Positions 53,970 through 63,002 of a stretch of DNA of 64,000 nucleotides are shown piece after piece (the stretch's first letter is position 1; each line of letters starts with the position of its first letter). A program made the translations under genes and the position numbers. Where the stretch lies: NCBI RefSeq assembly GCF_001423945.1, contig NZ_LMPU01000009.1, positions 558,416 through 622,415 of the forward strand, written 5' to 3'. Origin of the DNA: Pedobacter sp. Leaf194. GTDB lineage: Bacteria > Bacteroidota > Bacteroidia > Sphingobacteriales > Sphingobacteriaceae. The notes beneath the pieces are model-generated. The model saw nothing but the letters and a program-made list of their open reading frames with translations, searched no databases and was not told where the DNA came from.

Positions 53970-55183
53970 CACAAATAAAAATTGCCTTAATTTCGTTTGA
54001 GTACCCACCAAAAACAGTAATAGGTGGCATTGGTAGTTATATGTATCAAACTTCGCAAATGTTAATAAAGCGCAATATTTACGTCGAAGTATTTACATCA
54101 ACTGTCGGCGAAACAAATAAATCATCGATTGAAGACGGCGTTTTAATTCATAGACTATCTACAACTGATCATAATTACTTTAGAAAAGAAATTGTTAGCC
54201 TTTTTAAGGAAAGAAACTCTAAAATACATTTTAGTTGTATAGAAGGACCGGAATATGGTGCAGACACATATTATATTAAAAAAAATTTTCCTGAGATACC
54301 TTTGCATATAAAGCTGCACACACCTAGTTTTCTAATTAGAGATATCACTGTAAAAAAATTAACTATTTTCCAAAAAGTTAGATTTGCGTTAGGTGCGCTT
54401 AAAAAACTTGAAAAGCCAGTAGCATATTGGCGATACAAATGCAAAAATGATTTAGAATATTTAAATTTATTAGACGCAACTTATATAACATCTCCATCAA
54501 AAGATCTTATCAAGCAAGTTAAAAAAAGATGGAAGATAGATAAGCCTGTTTATTATTTACCCTCTTCATATTCTCCAAGATCAGAATTATTAGAAATAAG
54601 TGCTAGTAATCTACCTGACAAACCAATTATAACTTATATAGGACGTTTAGAAATTCGAAAGGGAGTACATAATTTTATTGCAATTATTCCGAAAGTTGCA
54701 TCAGTTTATCCAAACGTTATTTTCAGATTTATTGGACGTGACTTTCCATCGCCTAGTAAGGATGTTAGCATGAAAAACTATTTATCGAGCTCGCTTTCTG
54801 ATTTCATTGAAAACATTGAATTTGCTGGAGAAATATCTCAAAGTGATCTACCAAAATTTCTAGTGAATACTAGTATTTGTGTTTTCCCTAGTTTATGGGA
54901 AAACTTCCCAAATGTTTGTCTTGAATCGATGTCTGCAGCGAGGTGCGTGATTGGGGGAAAAAATGGAGGTATGAGCGAAATGTTAGCAAATGATTGCGGC
55001 GTTTTAGTAGATCCTAAAAAACCTAATGAAATAGCAGAAACAATTATAAAAATTTTAAAAGAACCTGAAATCATAACTCAACGAGGAATTAGGGCTCGTG
55101 ATAAAATTCTAAAGGCATATAATGAAGATGTCATATCAAAACATTATTTCTCCCTTCTAATTAACAATTTAAAAGGTGAATAA
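53966..55183 (+). CDS. Glycosyltransferase family 4
   Basis: A 405-residue GT-B enzyme starting at a TTG that overlaps the previous stop (TTGA). N-terminal 'IKIALISFEYPPKTVIGGIG', donor-side 'PIITYIGRLEIRKGVHNFIA', and 'VFPSLWENFPNVCLESMSAA' near residue 304-325 in place of the EGFG form of the EX7E motif. The alternative start problem is real: no ATG or GTG occurs before the conserved N terminus. The end overlaps the next GT2 by 8 nt. Confidence 0.88.
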   Translation: MTQIKIALISFEYPPKTVIGGIGSYMYQTSQMLIKRNIYVEVFTSTVGETNKSSIEDGVLIHRLSTTDHNYFRKEIVSLFKERNSKIHFSCIEGPEYGADTYYIKKNFPEIPLHIKLHTPSFLIRDITVKKLTIFQKVRFALGALKKLEKPVAYWRYKCKNDLEYLNLLDATYITSPSKDLIKQVKKRWKIDKPVYYLPSSYSPRSELLEISASNLPDKPIITYIGRLEIRKGVHNFIAIIPKVASVYPNVIFRFIGRDFPSPSKDVSMKNYLSSSLSDFIENIEFAGEISQSDLPKFLVNTSICVFPSLWENFPNVCLESMSAARCVIGGKNGGMSEMLANDCGVLVDPKKPNEIAETIIKILKEPEIITQRGIRARDKILKAYNEDVISKHYFSLLINNLKGE

Positions 55184-56060
55184 GAAAATAACAATTTTAT
55201 TGACTGTTTTTAATGAAGAGGTGAGCATTTTAAATGCCTTAAGATCAATAAAAACAAATCAGATATACCCTGATGTAGATGTTGTTATAGTCGACGACTG
55301 CTCATTCAATTGCACTACTGTAAGAATTTTAAAGCTTCTAGAAACTTACACTAAATACAGGATTTTTCGTTCTCCTAAAAATTTGGGTCTATCTAACTCT
55401 AGAAATTTAGGCTTTGAAAAGGCTTTGGCAGAAATCATTGCTCCTTTAGATGCCGATGATACATTTCCAAAAAATGCTTTAGATAAGATATACAACACTT
55501 TTATAGACAATCCAAAAATAGATTTTGTTTATGGAGATTATGAACTCACAAATCTTGATAAAAATCATACAAAATTGATACGATGTAATCTTATTACAAA
55601 AGATTGTACAATTGATTTATCTGCTATCTTCGACAATTGGATTATGATGGGACAAAGTCCTTGTCGAAAACGTGTTTGGGATTTAGTAGATGGTTACGCT
55701 CTGAAGTACACCAACTCAGTCCAAGATGTCGACTTTTGGGTTAGAGCATTTCAGAAAAATGCCGTAGGCCTTTACTTAGCTGAAAGCATTTACTGCTGGA
55801 ATCGATCCAGTTCAGGGATGAATGAAACATTTGACAGGAAACATTATTGGCTAATGTTAGATGAGCATTTTAACTTTATATCTAGATATATTAATAAAAA
55901 AAAAATTTCTAATAACATATCCGAAGGCTATTATAAATCAGGCTTATTATTTAAAATGCTTTTTTTTAACCTTAAGCATTTTAATGTTGTTGATTATAAA
56001 AACCATTTAAGACCAATACTTTTAGTGAAAAGAAAAATAAAAAATTCACTAAGATCATGA
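55176..56060 (+). CDS. Glycosyltransferase family 2
   Basis: A 294-residue GT-A enzyme starting at a GTG 8 nt inside the previous gene (MNKKITILLTVFNEEVSILN). Motifs: 'DVDVVIVDDCSFNCTTV', 'LAEIIAPLDADDTFPKNALD' (DADD), and 'SVQDVDFWVRAFQKNAVGLY'. It overlaps the next GT2 by 4 nt. Donor and acceptor unknown. Confidence 0.88.
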   Translation: MNKKITILLTVFNEEVSILNALRSIKTNQIYPDVDVVIVDDCSFNCTTVRILKLLETYTKYRIFRSPKNLGLSNSRNLGFEKALAEIIAPLDADDTFPKNALDKIYNTFIDNPKIDFVYGDYELTNLDKNHTKLIRCNLITKDCTIDLSAIFDNWIMMGQSPCRKRVWDLVDGYALKYTNSVQDVDFWVRAFQKNAVGLYLAESIYCWNRSSSGMNETFDRKHYWLMLDEHFNFISRYINKKKISNNISEGYYKSGLLFKMLFFNLKHFNVVDYKNHLRPILLVKRKIKNSLRS

Positions 56061-56911
56061 TCAATTATCCAAAAATATCCATCGTTACTCCCTCTTTTAA
56101 CCAGGCAGAATATTTAGAGCAAACCATACAATCGGTATTGGATCAAGAATATCAGAACTTAGAATATATTATTATTGACGGTGGCAGCACTGATAATTCT
56201 GTAGAAATCATCAAAAAATACGAACATAAACTAACTTATTGGATTAGTGAAAAAGATAGTGGGCAAAGTCAAGCTATTAACAAAGGATTTGCCAAATGCA
56301 CAGGCGAAATAATTGGTTGGTTAAATTCTGATGATATTCTTGTAGATAATGCACTAAGTAATGTTGCAGATTGTTTCTTAACAAATAAGATTCAGATTTT
56401 AGTTGGAGGTTCACAACATTGGGAGCCAAAATCAAAAGTCTTTATACCTCATACAACTAACCCGGAAACCTACTTGGATCTATTGAAGTACAATAAAAAG
56501 ATATGCTTAGCGCAACCATCAGTTTTTTATACCAGAAACCTTTTGTTATCATGCGGTGGTTATTTAAACGAAAAACTGCATTATACTATGGATTTAGATT
56601 TATGGTTTAGGTTTGGAATATTTGAAGGAATCAACGAAAGGATATATTTTTTGGATGAACCAATAAGCTTAATGCGAATACAAAGCAATCAAAAAACAAC
56701 AAGTATGAATTACGAAGCCATGAAAGAAGCGGCCAAAGTTGTTTTGTACTACTCAAAAAAATATAATATTCGATTTGTAGATAGATTAACATTATTTTTT
56801 AGGTATCGCTTATTTAGGTATAGTCTTGTAAGTGAGCTTTGGGGTAGGTTAAAGTTTTTAGACATAATTGGCTATCGTGCGGTCTCAAAACTATTCAGTT
56901 CGACTAAATGA
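56057..56911 (+). CDS. Glycosyltransferase family 2
   Basis: A 284-residue GT-A enzyme: 'KISIVTPSFNQAEYLEQTIQ', 'NLEYIIIDGGSTDNSVEIIK', 'GQSQAINKGFAKCTGEIIGW' and 'LNSDDILVDNALS'. The 'GQSQAINKGF...GEIIGWLNSDD' run marks a WcaA-like subgroup distinct from the other GT2 proteins in this locus. Overlaps both neighbours by 4 nt. Confidence 0.9.
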   Translation: MINYPKISIVTPSFNQAEYLEQTIQSVLDQEYQNLEYIIIDGGSTDNSVEIIKKYEHKLTYWISEKDSGQSQAINKGFAKCTGEIIGWLNSDDILVDNALSNVADCFLTNKIQILVGGSQHWEPKSKVFIPHTTNPETYLDLLKYNKKICLAQPSVFYTRNLLLSCGGYLNEKLHYTMDLDLWFRFGIFEGINERIYFLDEPISLMRIQSNQKTTSMNYEAMKEAAKVVLYYSKKYNIRFVDRLTLFFRYRLFRYSLVSELWGRLKFLDIIGYRAVSKLFSSTK

Positions 56912-57792
56912 ACCCTATTTCTGTAGTTATAGCAACCTTAAACAGAGGTGAAAATCTAGTTTCTTTGTTACGGCAAATTGAAAGCTTGGAAACTAAACCT
57001 CATGAGATTATTGTAGTGGATCAATCTGAAAGCTACCCTTTAAAGATTAAACAGCAATTGAATGAAATTTTACTGAATAGTTCTATAAATTATCAAAAAA
57101 TAGAGATTAAAGGTGCCGCAGCTGCCAGAAATTTTGGTGTAAGAATTGCTTTGTCCGAGTACATTATTTTCATTGATGACGATGTTATCTTAACTCTAGA
57201 TTTTTTTGAGAAATATTTATCTGTAATAAATTCTGATTTAGATTTTGATGCTATCGCAGGAAAAGTGCTTGGATTAGATAAAAAAACGAGTTATTCACTT
57301 CCAAAAGAGTTCAATGACCAGCTTTTCGGTTTCATGTTTAGACCCATGCATTACGGTTATCCGTTAGAACATTCGGATCTTGGAACCTGTAATATGATGA
57401 TTAAAAAATCAGTTTTTAAAGAACTAGGTGGATTCGATGAAAATTTAAAACGATTGGAGGATTCAGATTTTTCGTTTAGATTTCTTAAGAATAACTACAA
57501 ATCATATTACGACCCCTCAATAAGTTTACTTCACAAATTTTCTTTATATGGCGCTGCTCGAGACATTGCCACTAATCAAAACAGGCAATACCCATCAAAG
57601 GAATATTGGCAACAGTATTTCTATTATGTTATTAAAAATTCAACAATTATTGAGGGAAAAACCTTTCTACTTTTCTATTTGAAACCTGTTTTTATTAAAA
57701 AAGGTATGTTATTGAGACCGCTAAGACTCTTTTATGCGCTAAAGGCGGTTTATAATGGTTATCATAATGCCAAACAAATACTGAGAAAATAA
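56908..57792 (+). CDS. Glycosyltransferase family 2
   Basis: A 294-residue GT-A enzyme: 'ISVVIATLNRGENLVSLLRQ', 'PHEIIVVDQSES', 'GAAAARNFGVRIALSEYIIF' then 'IDDDVIL' (DDD), and 'LKRLEDSDFSFRFL' with the conserved ED pair. The 'ATLNR...VVDQS...GAAAARN' pattern is of the rhamnosyltransferase-like/mycofactocin-type GT2 subgroup, which differs from its neighbours. Its stop shares one base with the next start (TAATG). Confidence 0.88.
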   Translation: MNPISVVIATLNRGENLVSLLRQIESLETKPHEIIVVDQSESYPLKIKQQLNEILLNSSINYQKIEIKGAAAARNFGVRIALSEYIIFIDDDVILTLDFFEKYLSVINSDLDFDAIAGKVLGLDKKTSYSLPKEFNDQLFGFMFRPMHYGYPLEHSDLGTCNMMIKKSVFKELGGFDENLKRLEDSDFSFRFLKNNYKSYYDPSISLLHKFSLYGAARDIATNQNRQYPSKEYWQQYFYYVIKNSTIIEGKTFLLFYLKPVFIKKGMLLRPLRLFYALKAVYNGYHNAKQILRK

Positions 57793-58709
57793 TGGTTTCA
57801 GTAATTATACCCACATATAATAATTCTAAGTACATAACAGAAGCAATAAATTCCGTTTTAAGTCAAAGTTATACTGATTTTGAATGTATTGTTATAGATG
57901 ACGGCTCTACAGATAACACTAAAGAAATACTGCAAAATTTTATTCAATCTAAAAAAATATGTTACTACTATCAAGAAAACAGGGGTGTATCTGCTGCTAG
58001 AAATTTGGGAATAGAAAAATCTAATGGTAGTGAAATTCTGTTTCTAGATGCTGATGATTTACTGACTACTTGGGCCTTAAAATCTCTCTCAAATAATATT
58101 GAAAGTTATGATATGATTTTTGGCGCTTGGGAAGATTTTGGCAATATTGTACACCGCAAAAATTTATACTTACATATCTTTGATGATAAACTATTAACTT
58201 ATTTAAGATATAAACCAGTTCCTTCTGCTGCTTTAATTAAAAAAAATTGCCTCGAAAAATGGAATGAAAATTTAAAGGTTTGGGAAGTAACAGATTTCTT
58301 CCTTCACATAATTTTAAATGGAGCTAGAGTTACTTTTATAAACGATACAGTAACTAAAATGCGGCAGCATAATGACCCAAATAGGGCTTCAATCAAACAG
58401 GATCATTTTCATCCGCTAACAACGTTGCCATTCTTAAAAAAGTGGAAAAGAGAGATAAAATGTCAACAAATGTTATCTGAAGATATTGAAACTTTAATAG
58501 ATGAAGACATTATAAATAACATATATACAGCAATAAGAATGGAAATTAGGTTAAAAGAACTTAAGATATACTTTAAAGAAGTTAGAATTCAATCATTAAA
58601 AACTTCTCAATTCTATAAACCTTTTGGATTGTATTATTTCATTTATCATCTAAAAAGCATCAACACAATGTTCATTTTTAATAAGATTGACAAATATTTT
58701 GGAAAATAG
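57792..58709 (+). CDS. Glycosyltransferase family 2
   Basis: A 305-residue GT-A enzyme: 'MVSVIIPTYNNSKYITEAIN', 'FECIVIDDGSTDNTKEILQN', 'NRGVSAARNLGIEKSNG', 'ILFLDADDLLTTWAL'. The C-terminal third is Lys- and Ile-rich. It resembles the GT2 at 59343 in motif wording, order and length, so the two may be a duplicate pair flanking the GT25 gene. The end overlaps the GT25 gene by 23 nt if the latter starts at 58687. Confidence 0.88.
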   Translation: MVSVIIPTYNNSKYITEAINSVLSQSYTDFECIVIDDGSTDNTKEILQNFIQSKKICYYYQENRGVSAARNLGIEKSNGSEILFLDADDLLTTWALKSLSNNIESYDMIFGAWEDFGNIVHRKNLYLHIFDDKLLTYLRYKPVPSAALIKKNCLEKWNENLKVWEVTDFFLHIILNGARVTFINDTVTKMRQHNDPNRASIKQDHFHPLTTLPFLKKWKREIKCQQMLSEDIETLIDEDIINNIYTAIRMEIRLKELKIYFKEVRIQSLKTSQFYKPFGLYYFIYHLKSINTMFIFNKIDKYFGK

Positions 58710-59346
58710 TGTACCTGTCGACAAAGTTTATGTTATTAACTTAAAGCGACGTCCTGATCGATTGAAAAAATGGATCTCAAACAATTCAAAGTTTTTCTCT
58801 AACGAACAACTTTATATTTTTGAAGCTATTGAGCCAAAAAAATACGACTTAAAACAATGGCCATTCGAGCCAGGAGCATTAGGATGCTTGGAAAGTCATT
58901 TAGGAGTACTTAAGCATGCAAGGGATCATGACTATGGTAATATTTTAATATTCGAAGATGATTCCATTTTAAAAGAAAATTTCGGCACTTTATTTTTTGA
59001 ACATATTGAAGTCCTACCAAATAAGTGGAATATATTTTATTTGTTTTCTCAGCATTACCTTCCTGCAAACGACTATAATAACTTATTAGTTAAATGTAAT
59101 AGCACTTTATCAACAGTGGCCTACATGCTTAACAAAACAAGCTATAATTTTTTTATTGAACTACTTGAATTAAAAAGCAAACAAGTGGATGTCATTTTTG
59201 CCCAATTACATTATATAATCGATGCCTATGCATCTAAAAATAATTTATGTGATCATGAGGACCTTTTTGATTCAGATGTTATTCATCGAAAACTGGCTAT
59301 AAAATCAAACTTGTTTCAAAAATTTTTATCAAAAATTAAAGGTTGA
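58687..59346 (+). CDS. Glycosyltransferase family 25 (LPS galactosyltransferase-like)
   Basis: A 219-residue GT25 protein. 'KVYVINLKRRPDRLKKWI' is the family's N-terminal signature, 'PGALGCLESHLGVLKHARDH' and 'NILIFEDDSILKENFGTLFF' (EDD) are the other two. No ATG is available: starts are TTG at 58687 (23-nt overlap with the previous gene) or TTG at 58699; the latter gives MENSVPVDKVYVINL. GT25 members typically transfer galactose or glucose in lipooligosaccharide. The end overlaps the next GT2 (TTGA). Confidence 0.85.
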   Translation: MTNILENSVPVDKVYVINLKRRPDRLKKWISNNSKFFSNEQLYIFEAIEPKKYDLKQWPFEPGALGCLESHLGVLKHARDHDYGNILIFEDDSILKENFGTLFFEHIEVLPNKWNIFYLFSQHYLPANDYNNLLVKCNSTLSTVAYMLNKTSYNFFIELLELKSKQVDVIFAQLHYIIDAYASKNNLCDHEDLFDSDVIHRKLAIKSNLFQKFLSKIKG

Positions 59347-60269
59347 ATTTTTTGGTTTCTATTATTATTCCAACATATAATGCAGAAAAAACCATCAAGG
59401 GAACATTAGACTCTGTTTATGCTCAAACCTATAAAAATTTCGAAGTTATTGTTGTTAACGATGGCTCTACAGACCACACTTCAGCCGTTTTAGAAAATTT
59501 TACTAACTCCATTACCATATTATCAACAGAAAATAAAGGGGTTAGCCATGCCCGCAATTTAGGCTTAAAGTACTCCAAGGGGGATTATATACAATATTTA
59601 GATGCGGACGACTTATTAATGCCTGAAAAAATTGAGATGCAATTGCAAGCTTTAAAAGCAGAAAATGCCGATGTTGCTTATGGAGACTGGCAAAAGTTTA
59701 AAATCGAAAATAATCAGATAAAGATTTCAGAAACCGTTGAACGCGAAATACAAGGAGATTTAGAAGTTGCACTTTTTACCTATTTCTGGTGTCCTCCAGC
59801 TGCAATATTGTATTCGAGGAGGATATGCGATATCTTAAAATGGAATGAGCATTTACCGATAATACAAGACGCTCGGTACTTTTTGGATGCGGCAATTGCT
59901 AAAGGTAAATTTATATATACCAATGGTATAATGGCAAGGTATAGAATTGCTCAATCGGATTCACTTTCGCAAGAAAGCGACTTGAATTTTGTGAAGGATT
60001 TATATAAAAACACCAAGGGTATTTACACAGCATGGAAAACAGATCTTAATCCTAATAAAAAAACAGCAATTATACAATCTTTAAGGCATTGCATTAATCG
60101 TTTAAGCGTTTTAGAAAAAAGTTTAATGAAAGAGGCTATTGAATTTTTACTTCAAATTGAACCACATTATCTACCTCCAGAAAAAGGTTTATTGAGGACG
60201 ATGTCAAAAATTATTGGTTACAAAAACGCAGAAAAATTAGCTGGTTTTAAAAGAGCTCTTGAGTTATGA
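59343..60269 (+). CDS. Glycosyltransferase family 2
   Basis: A 308-residue GT-A enzyme starting at a TTG overlapping the previous stop (TTGA): 'FLVSIIIPTYNAEKTIKGTL', 'FEVIVVNDGSTDHTSAVLEN', 'NKGVSHARNLGLKYSKGDYI' and 'QYLDADDLLMPEKIEM'. C-terminal region is distinct from the GT2 at 57792. It overlaps the next GT4 gene by 4 nt. Donor unknown. Confidence 0.9.
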   Translation: MNFLVSIIIPTYNAEKTIKGTLDSVYAQTYKNFEVIVVNDGSTDHTSAVLENFTNSITILSTENKGVSHARNLGLKYSKGDYIQYLDADDLLMPEKIEMQLQALKAENADVAYGDWQKFKIENNQIKISETVEREIQGDLEVALFTYFWCPPAAILYSRRICDILKWNEHLPIIQDARYFLDAAIAKGKFIYTNGIMARYRIAQSDSLSQESDLNFVKDLYKNTKGIYTAWKTDLNPNKKTAIIQSLRHCINRLSVLEKSLMKEAIEFLLQIEPHYLPPEKGLLRTMSKIIGYKNAEKLAGFKRALEL

Positions 60270-61411
60270 AAATTGCTATGGTGACTGCTTATTTTTACCC
60301 GACTAGCAGAGGAGGCACAGAAAAATATGTGCTGAGTCTTGCTAAAAGTTTAATCAAGCAACATCATGAGGTTCATATTATCACTACTGGTGCCCCGAAT
60401 ACAATTGTAAAATATGAAGATATAATTGTTCATTGCTTTAATGATGAATTATCTAATGATTCAGATATTTTATCAAGCAGACAGGCAGCTGGAAATCTAA
60501 ATGATTTTAGAAGAATATTAAGCGAAAACAAGTATAATTTGGTTCATTTTCATACCTTAACGCCCGCTTTTAATATATTTCATATATCAGCAGCTAGAAG
60601 GCTAAATGCAAAAATTCATTTTACAGCCCATGTGCCTGGTATTACCTGTATTCATGGCGACTTAGTGCAATTTGGAACGCACGCTTGTGATGGTCTTATT
60701 CAAAAACATAGATGTACTGCCTGTTACATTAGTAAGAAAGTTGCAAGCACGCCAATTAGTAAAATAATAGCAAAAACAGTAGATGTCTTAAATTATCCAG
60801 TTGGTACAGCGACCGCAGTAGAAAAAAAAGTCGAAAACCTGTTGGAACTAAACAAACTATGCGACAAAGTTTTTCTTTTTACTAATTGGCAGAAAGAAAT
60901 ATTTATTAAAAATGGATTTGAGCCGACGAAAATTACCATTACCAGTCAATTGTTGGATATACAATTGAGCCCAGAAATTCCAGTTGAAAAGACGATTAAA
61001 GTTATTGGATTTGTTGGACGGATAATCCAAGAGAAAGGGTTGCATATTTTAATTGAGGCATTTAAATCAGTAAATAGAAAAGATTTACAACTCCATATTG
61101 CAGGTATTATCAATGATGAAAAGTATTTTGATAGACTTAAGAACATAACAGCTAAAGACTCAAATATCCTTTGGAAAGTTAATTTGTCAGAAACGCAAAC
61201 TAATGAGTTTTATAAAAGCATAGATTTGTTAGTCATTCCTTCCTTGACTTACGAAACAGGACCTTATGTTCTATATGAAGCATTCGAAAAAAATATTCCT
61301 GTTATTGCCAACAACCTAGGAGATATGGATGTCTGGAGAGAAAAAGGATTTAATATCAAAATATATAATTCAACTACAGAGCTAAAAAACTATCTCAAAC
61401 TCTTAGATTAA
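60266..61411 (+). CDS. Glycosyltransferase family 4
   Basis: A 381-residue GT-B enzyme. N-terminal 'MKIAMVTAYFYPTSRGGTEK' with the GG loop, 'HFTAHVPGITCIHGDLVQFG', a four-cysteine stretch ('HACDGLIQKHRCTACYI' with 'GITC' before it) which could bind a metal, donor-side 'IGFVGRIIQEKGLHILIEAF', and 'LVIPSLTYETGPYVLYEAFE' near residue 322 as the EX7E motif. The Cys-rich element recalls the segment seen in other GT4 proteins of this size. Followed after 10 nt by a membrane protein gene. Confidence 0.88.
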   Translation: MKIAMVTAYFYPTSRGGTEKYVLSLAKSLIKQHHEVHIITTGAPNTIVKYEDIIVHCFNDELSNDSDILSSRQAAGNLNDFRRILSENKYNLVHFHTLTPAFNIFHISAARRLNAKIHFTAHVPGITCIHGDLVQFGTHACDGLIQKHRCTACYISKKVASTPISKIIAKTVDVLNYPVGTATAVEKKVENLLELNKLCDKVFLFTNWQKEIFIKNGFEPTKITITSQLLDIQLSPEIPVEKTIKVIGFVGRIIQEKGLHILIEAFKSVNRKDLQLHIAGIINDEKYFDRLKNITAKDSNILWKVNLSETQTNEFYKSIDLLVIPSLTYETGPYVLYEAFEKNIPVIANNLGDMDVWREKGFNIKIYNSTTELKNYLKLLD

Positions 61412-61421
61412 CCCTTTCACC

Positions 61422-63002
61422 ATGTCAATTAATAAAGTGTACGTTCTTGCGATCAGCTTGTTAACTCTTTCGTACTTAATAATTTCTTTGATCATTAAAC
61501 CATCTATGTATTATGATAGTGCTATCGGTTTTACGACAATGAAATCTATGTTATCTGGAGCCCCATTTAATTATACTAAGACTGTCAGTTTAGGTTCGAT
61601 AGCTAAAAACCAATTGGAATTTAATGGTACCTGGGCACCGGGACAGTACCTGGTTCCCATGCTTTTCATTAAGTACGTTGGATTAAATATTGGAGAGAGC
61701 ATTGTAATCACAAATTTTTTGATGAATGTATCAGGGTTATTTGGACTTTACTATCTATTTCTTGCGCTCAAATTTGACCGAACTGTAATTTTAACCGCAT
61801 TGATGATAATTGTTTGTCAACGATTTTATTCAATTTCTTATAGTCTGTATAATGGTGGCGAAACTATTCTTTTCGGCACATTACCATGGATATTATTATG
61901 CCTTAGATCTCTTAAATACGATAATGTTTTTGACTTCTTTTATTTTATGCTCTTGTGCTCCATTGGGTTTCTTAGCAAATTCTCGTTTATAATTGTAGCC
62001 TTAGCAATAACTATATTTTTAATAATTCGAAACTTAAAATCATTTCAAAATGTGCTAGCAAATGATTTATTACTGGCAGCAGTAAAACATTGTTTGCTGT
62101 TCATGCTATTTTTCACGATTTGTTATTTAACTTTTATTAACAAGGGCTTATACAATGCGCAAACGTTTAAATTCAGTTTTAGCTTGACCAACACTTTTTT
62201 TGTATTAGCGGAGCCTTTGGGCTCAATTCTTTCTATTGACGATATTTATCAAAGATTATTCGAATTTCCTGGGTACAATATTTCGGAAGATATATTATTT
62301 GTCCTAAAGCTTATTTACTACTTTATAGTAGCACTGATTTCCATTTTAAGTGTCGTAAAGATTTTAAATCTTAAAATAAGTGAGGATTATAAGGCACTGT
62401 TAGTTTCATTTTTGATCGTATTTACTTGTGTATTTTTATTATTTTATAATAAAAAAGACATTACTAGCTCTATGGAAATGAGGCATTTTAGAAGTGTCGG
62501 CTTTTTAATTTTACCAGGCGTAATTAGTTATTTGAAAGATGATATAAAAACAGTATTTAGTTATCTATTACTTTCCATGATATTTGTCAGTTGTTTATAT
62601 GGTGTAACTTCCTTTCTGCAGCGAGAGAGCGGTCTTCTCAAAAACTCCTATGTTGGGTATAATGGATTCAGGCTTGCCATAATCGATAAACCGACACTTG
62701 TATTTCTAAAACAATTAGAAAAAAAAACCATTGGAGCAACCCTTATGTACCTGCCTGACGCAGCTGCGGCTTTAGAGTTTAACAAATCAAGAATAATAAT
62801 CTCACATGCAGATTTCGAGCCCTTGCAACAGTTACAAGAAAAACATTATTTAGGAACAGTTCCAACACTTTATGTTGTTTTACAATCCCGGTTTGATAAT
62901 AATGGAAAGAAAGATGCAATTCTTGGCTCTTTCAAAAATTATTCACACTTCAAGACAATATTTAGAAATGATGAGTTTACTGTATTTGAAGGCTTAAAGT
63001 AA
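61422..63002 (+). CDS. Polytopic membrane protein, possible GT-C-type glycosyltransferase
   Basis: A 526-residue protein with about ten membrane spans and a ~125-residue C-terminal soluble part. The first periplasmic loop ('SMYYDSAIGFTTMKSML') contains an acidic residue at the position where GT-C enzymes keep a catalytic Asp, and 'LEFNGTWAPGQYLVPMLFIK' is reminiscent of PMT/GT39-like loops. This is only a resemblance. It could add a side-branch sugar on the periplasmic side, or be a polymerase. It is neither a Wzx flippase nor an exosortase by its pattern. The ATG at 61422 follows the GT4 by 10 nt. Confidence 0.6.
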   Translation: MSINKVYVLAISLLTLSYLIISLIIKPSMYYDSAIGFTTMKSMLSGAPFNYTKTVSLGSIAKNQLEFNGTWAPGQYLVPMLFIKYVGLNIGESIVITNFLMNVSGLFGLYYLFLALKFDRTVILTALMIIVCQRFYSISYSLYNGGETILFGTLPWILLCLRSLKYDNVFDFFYFMLLCSIGFLSKFSFIIVALAITIFLIIRNLKSFQNVLANDLLLAAVKHCLLFMLFFTICYLTFINKGLYNAQTFKFSFSLTNTFFVLAEPLGSILSIDDIYQRLFEFPGYNISEDILFVLKLIYYFIVALISILSVVKILNLKISEDYKALLVSFLIVFTCVFLLFYNKKDITSSMEMRHFRSVGFLILPGVISYLKDDIKTVFSYLLLSMIFVSCLYGVTSFLQRESGLLKNSYVGYNGFRLAIIDKPTLVFLKQLEKKTIGATLMYLPDAAAALEFNKSRIIISHADFEPLQQLQEKHYLGTVPTLYVVLQSRFDNNGKKDAILGSFKNYSHFKTIFRNDEFTVFEGLK

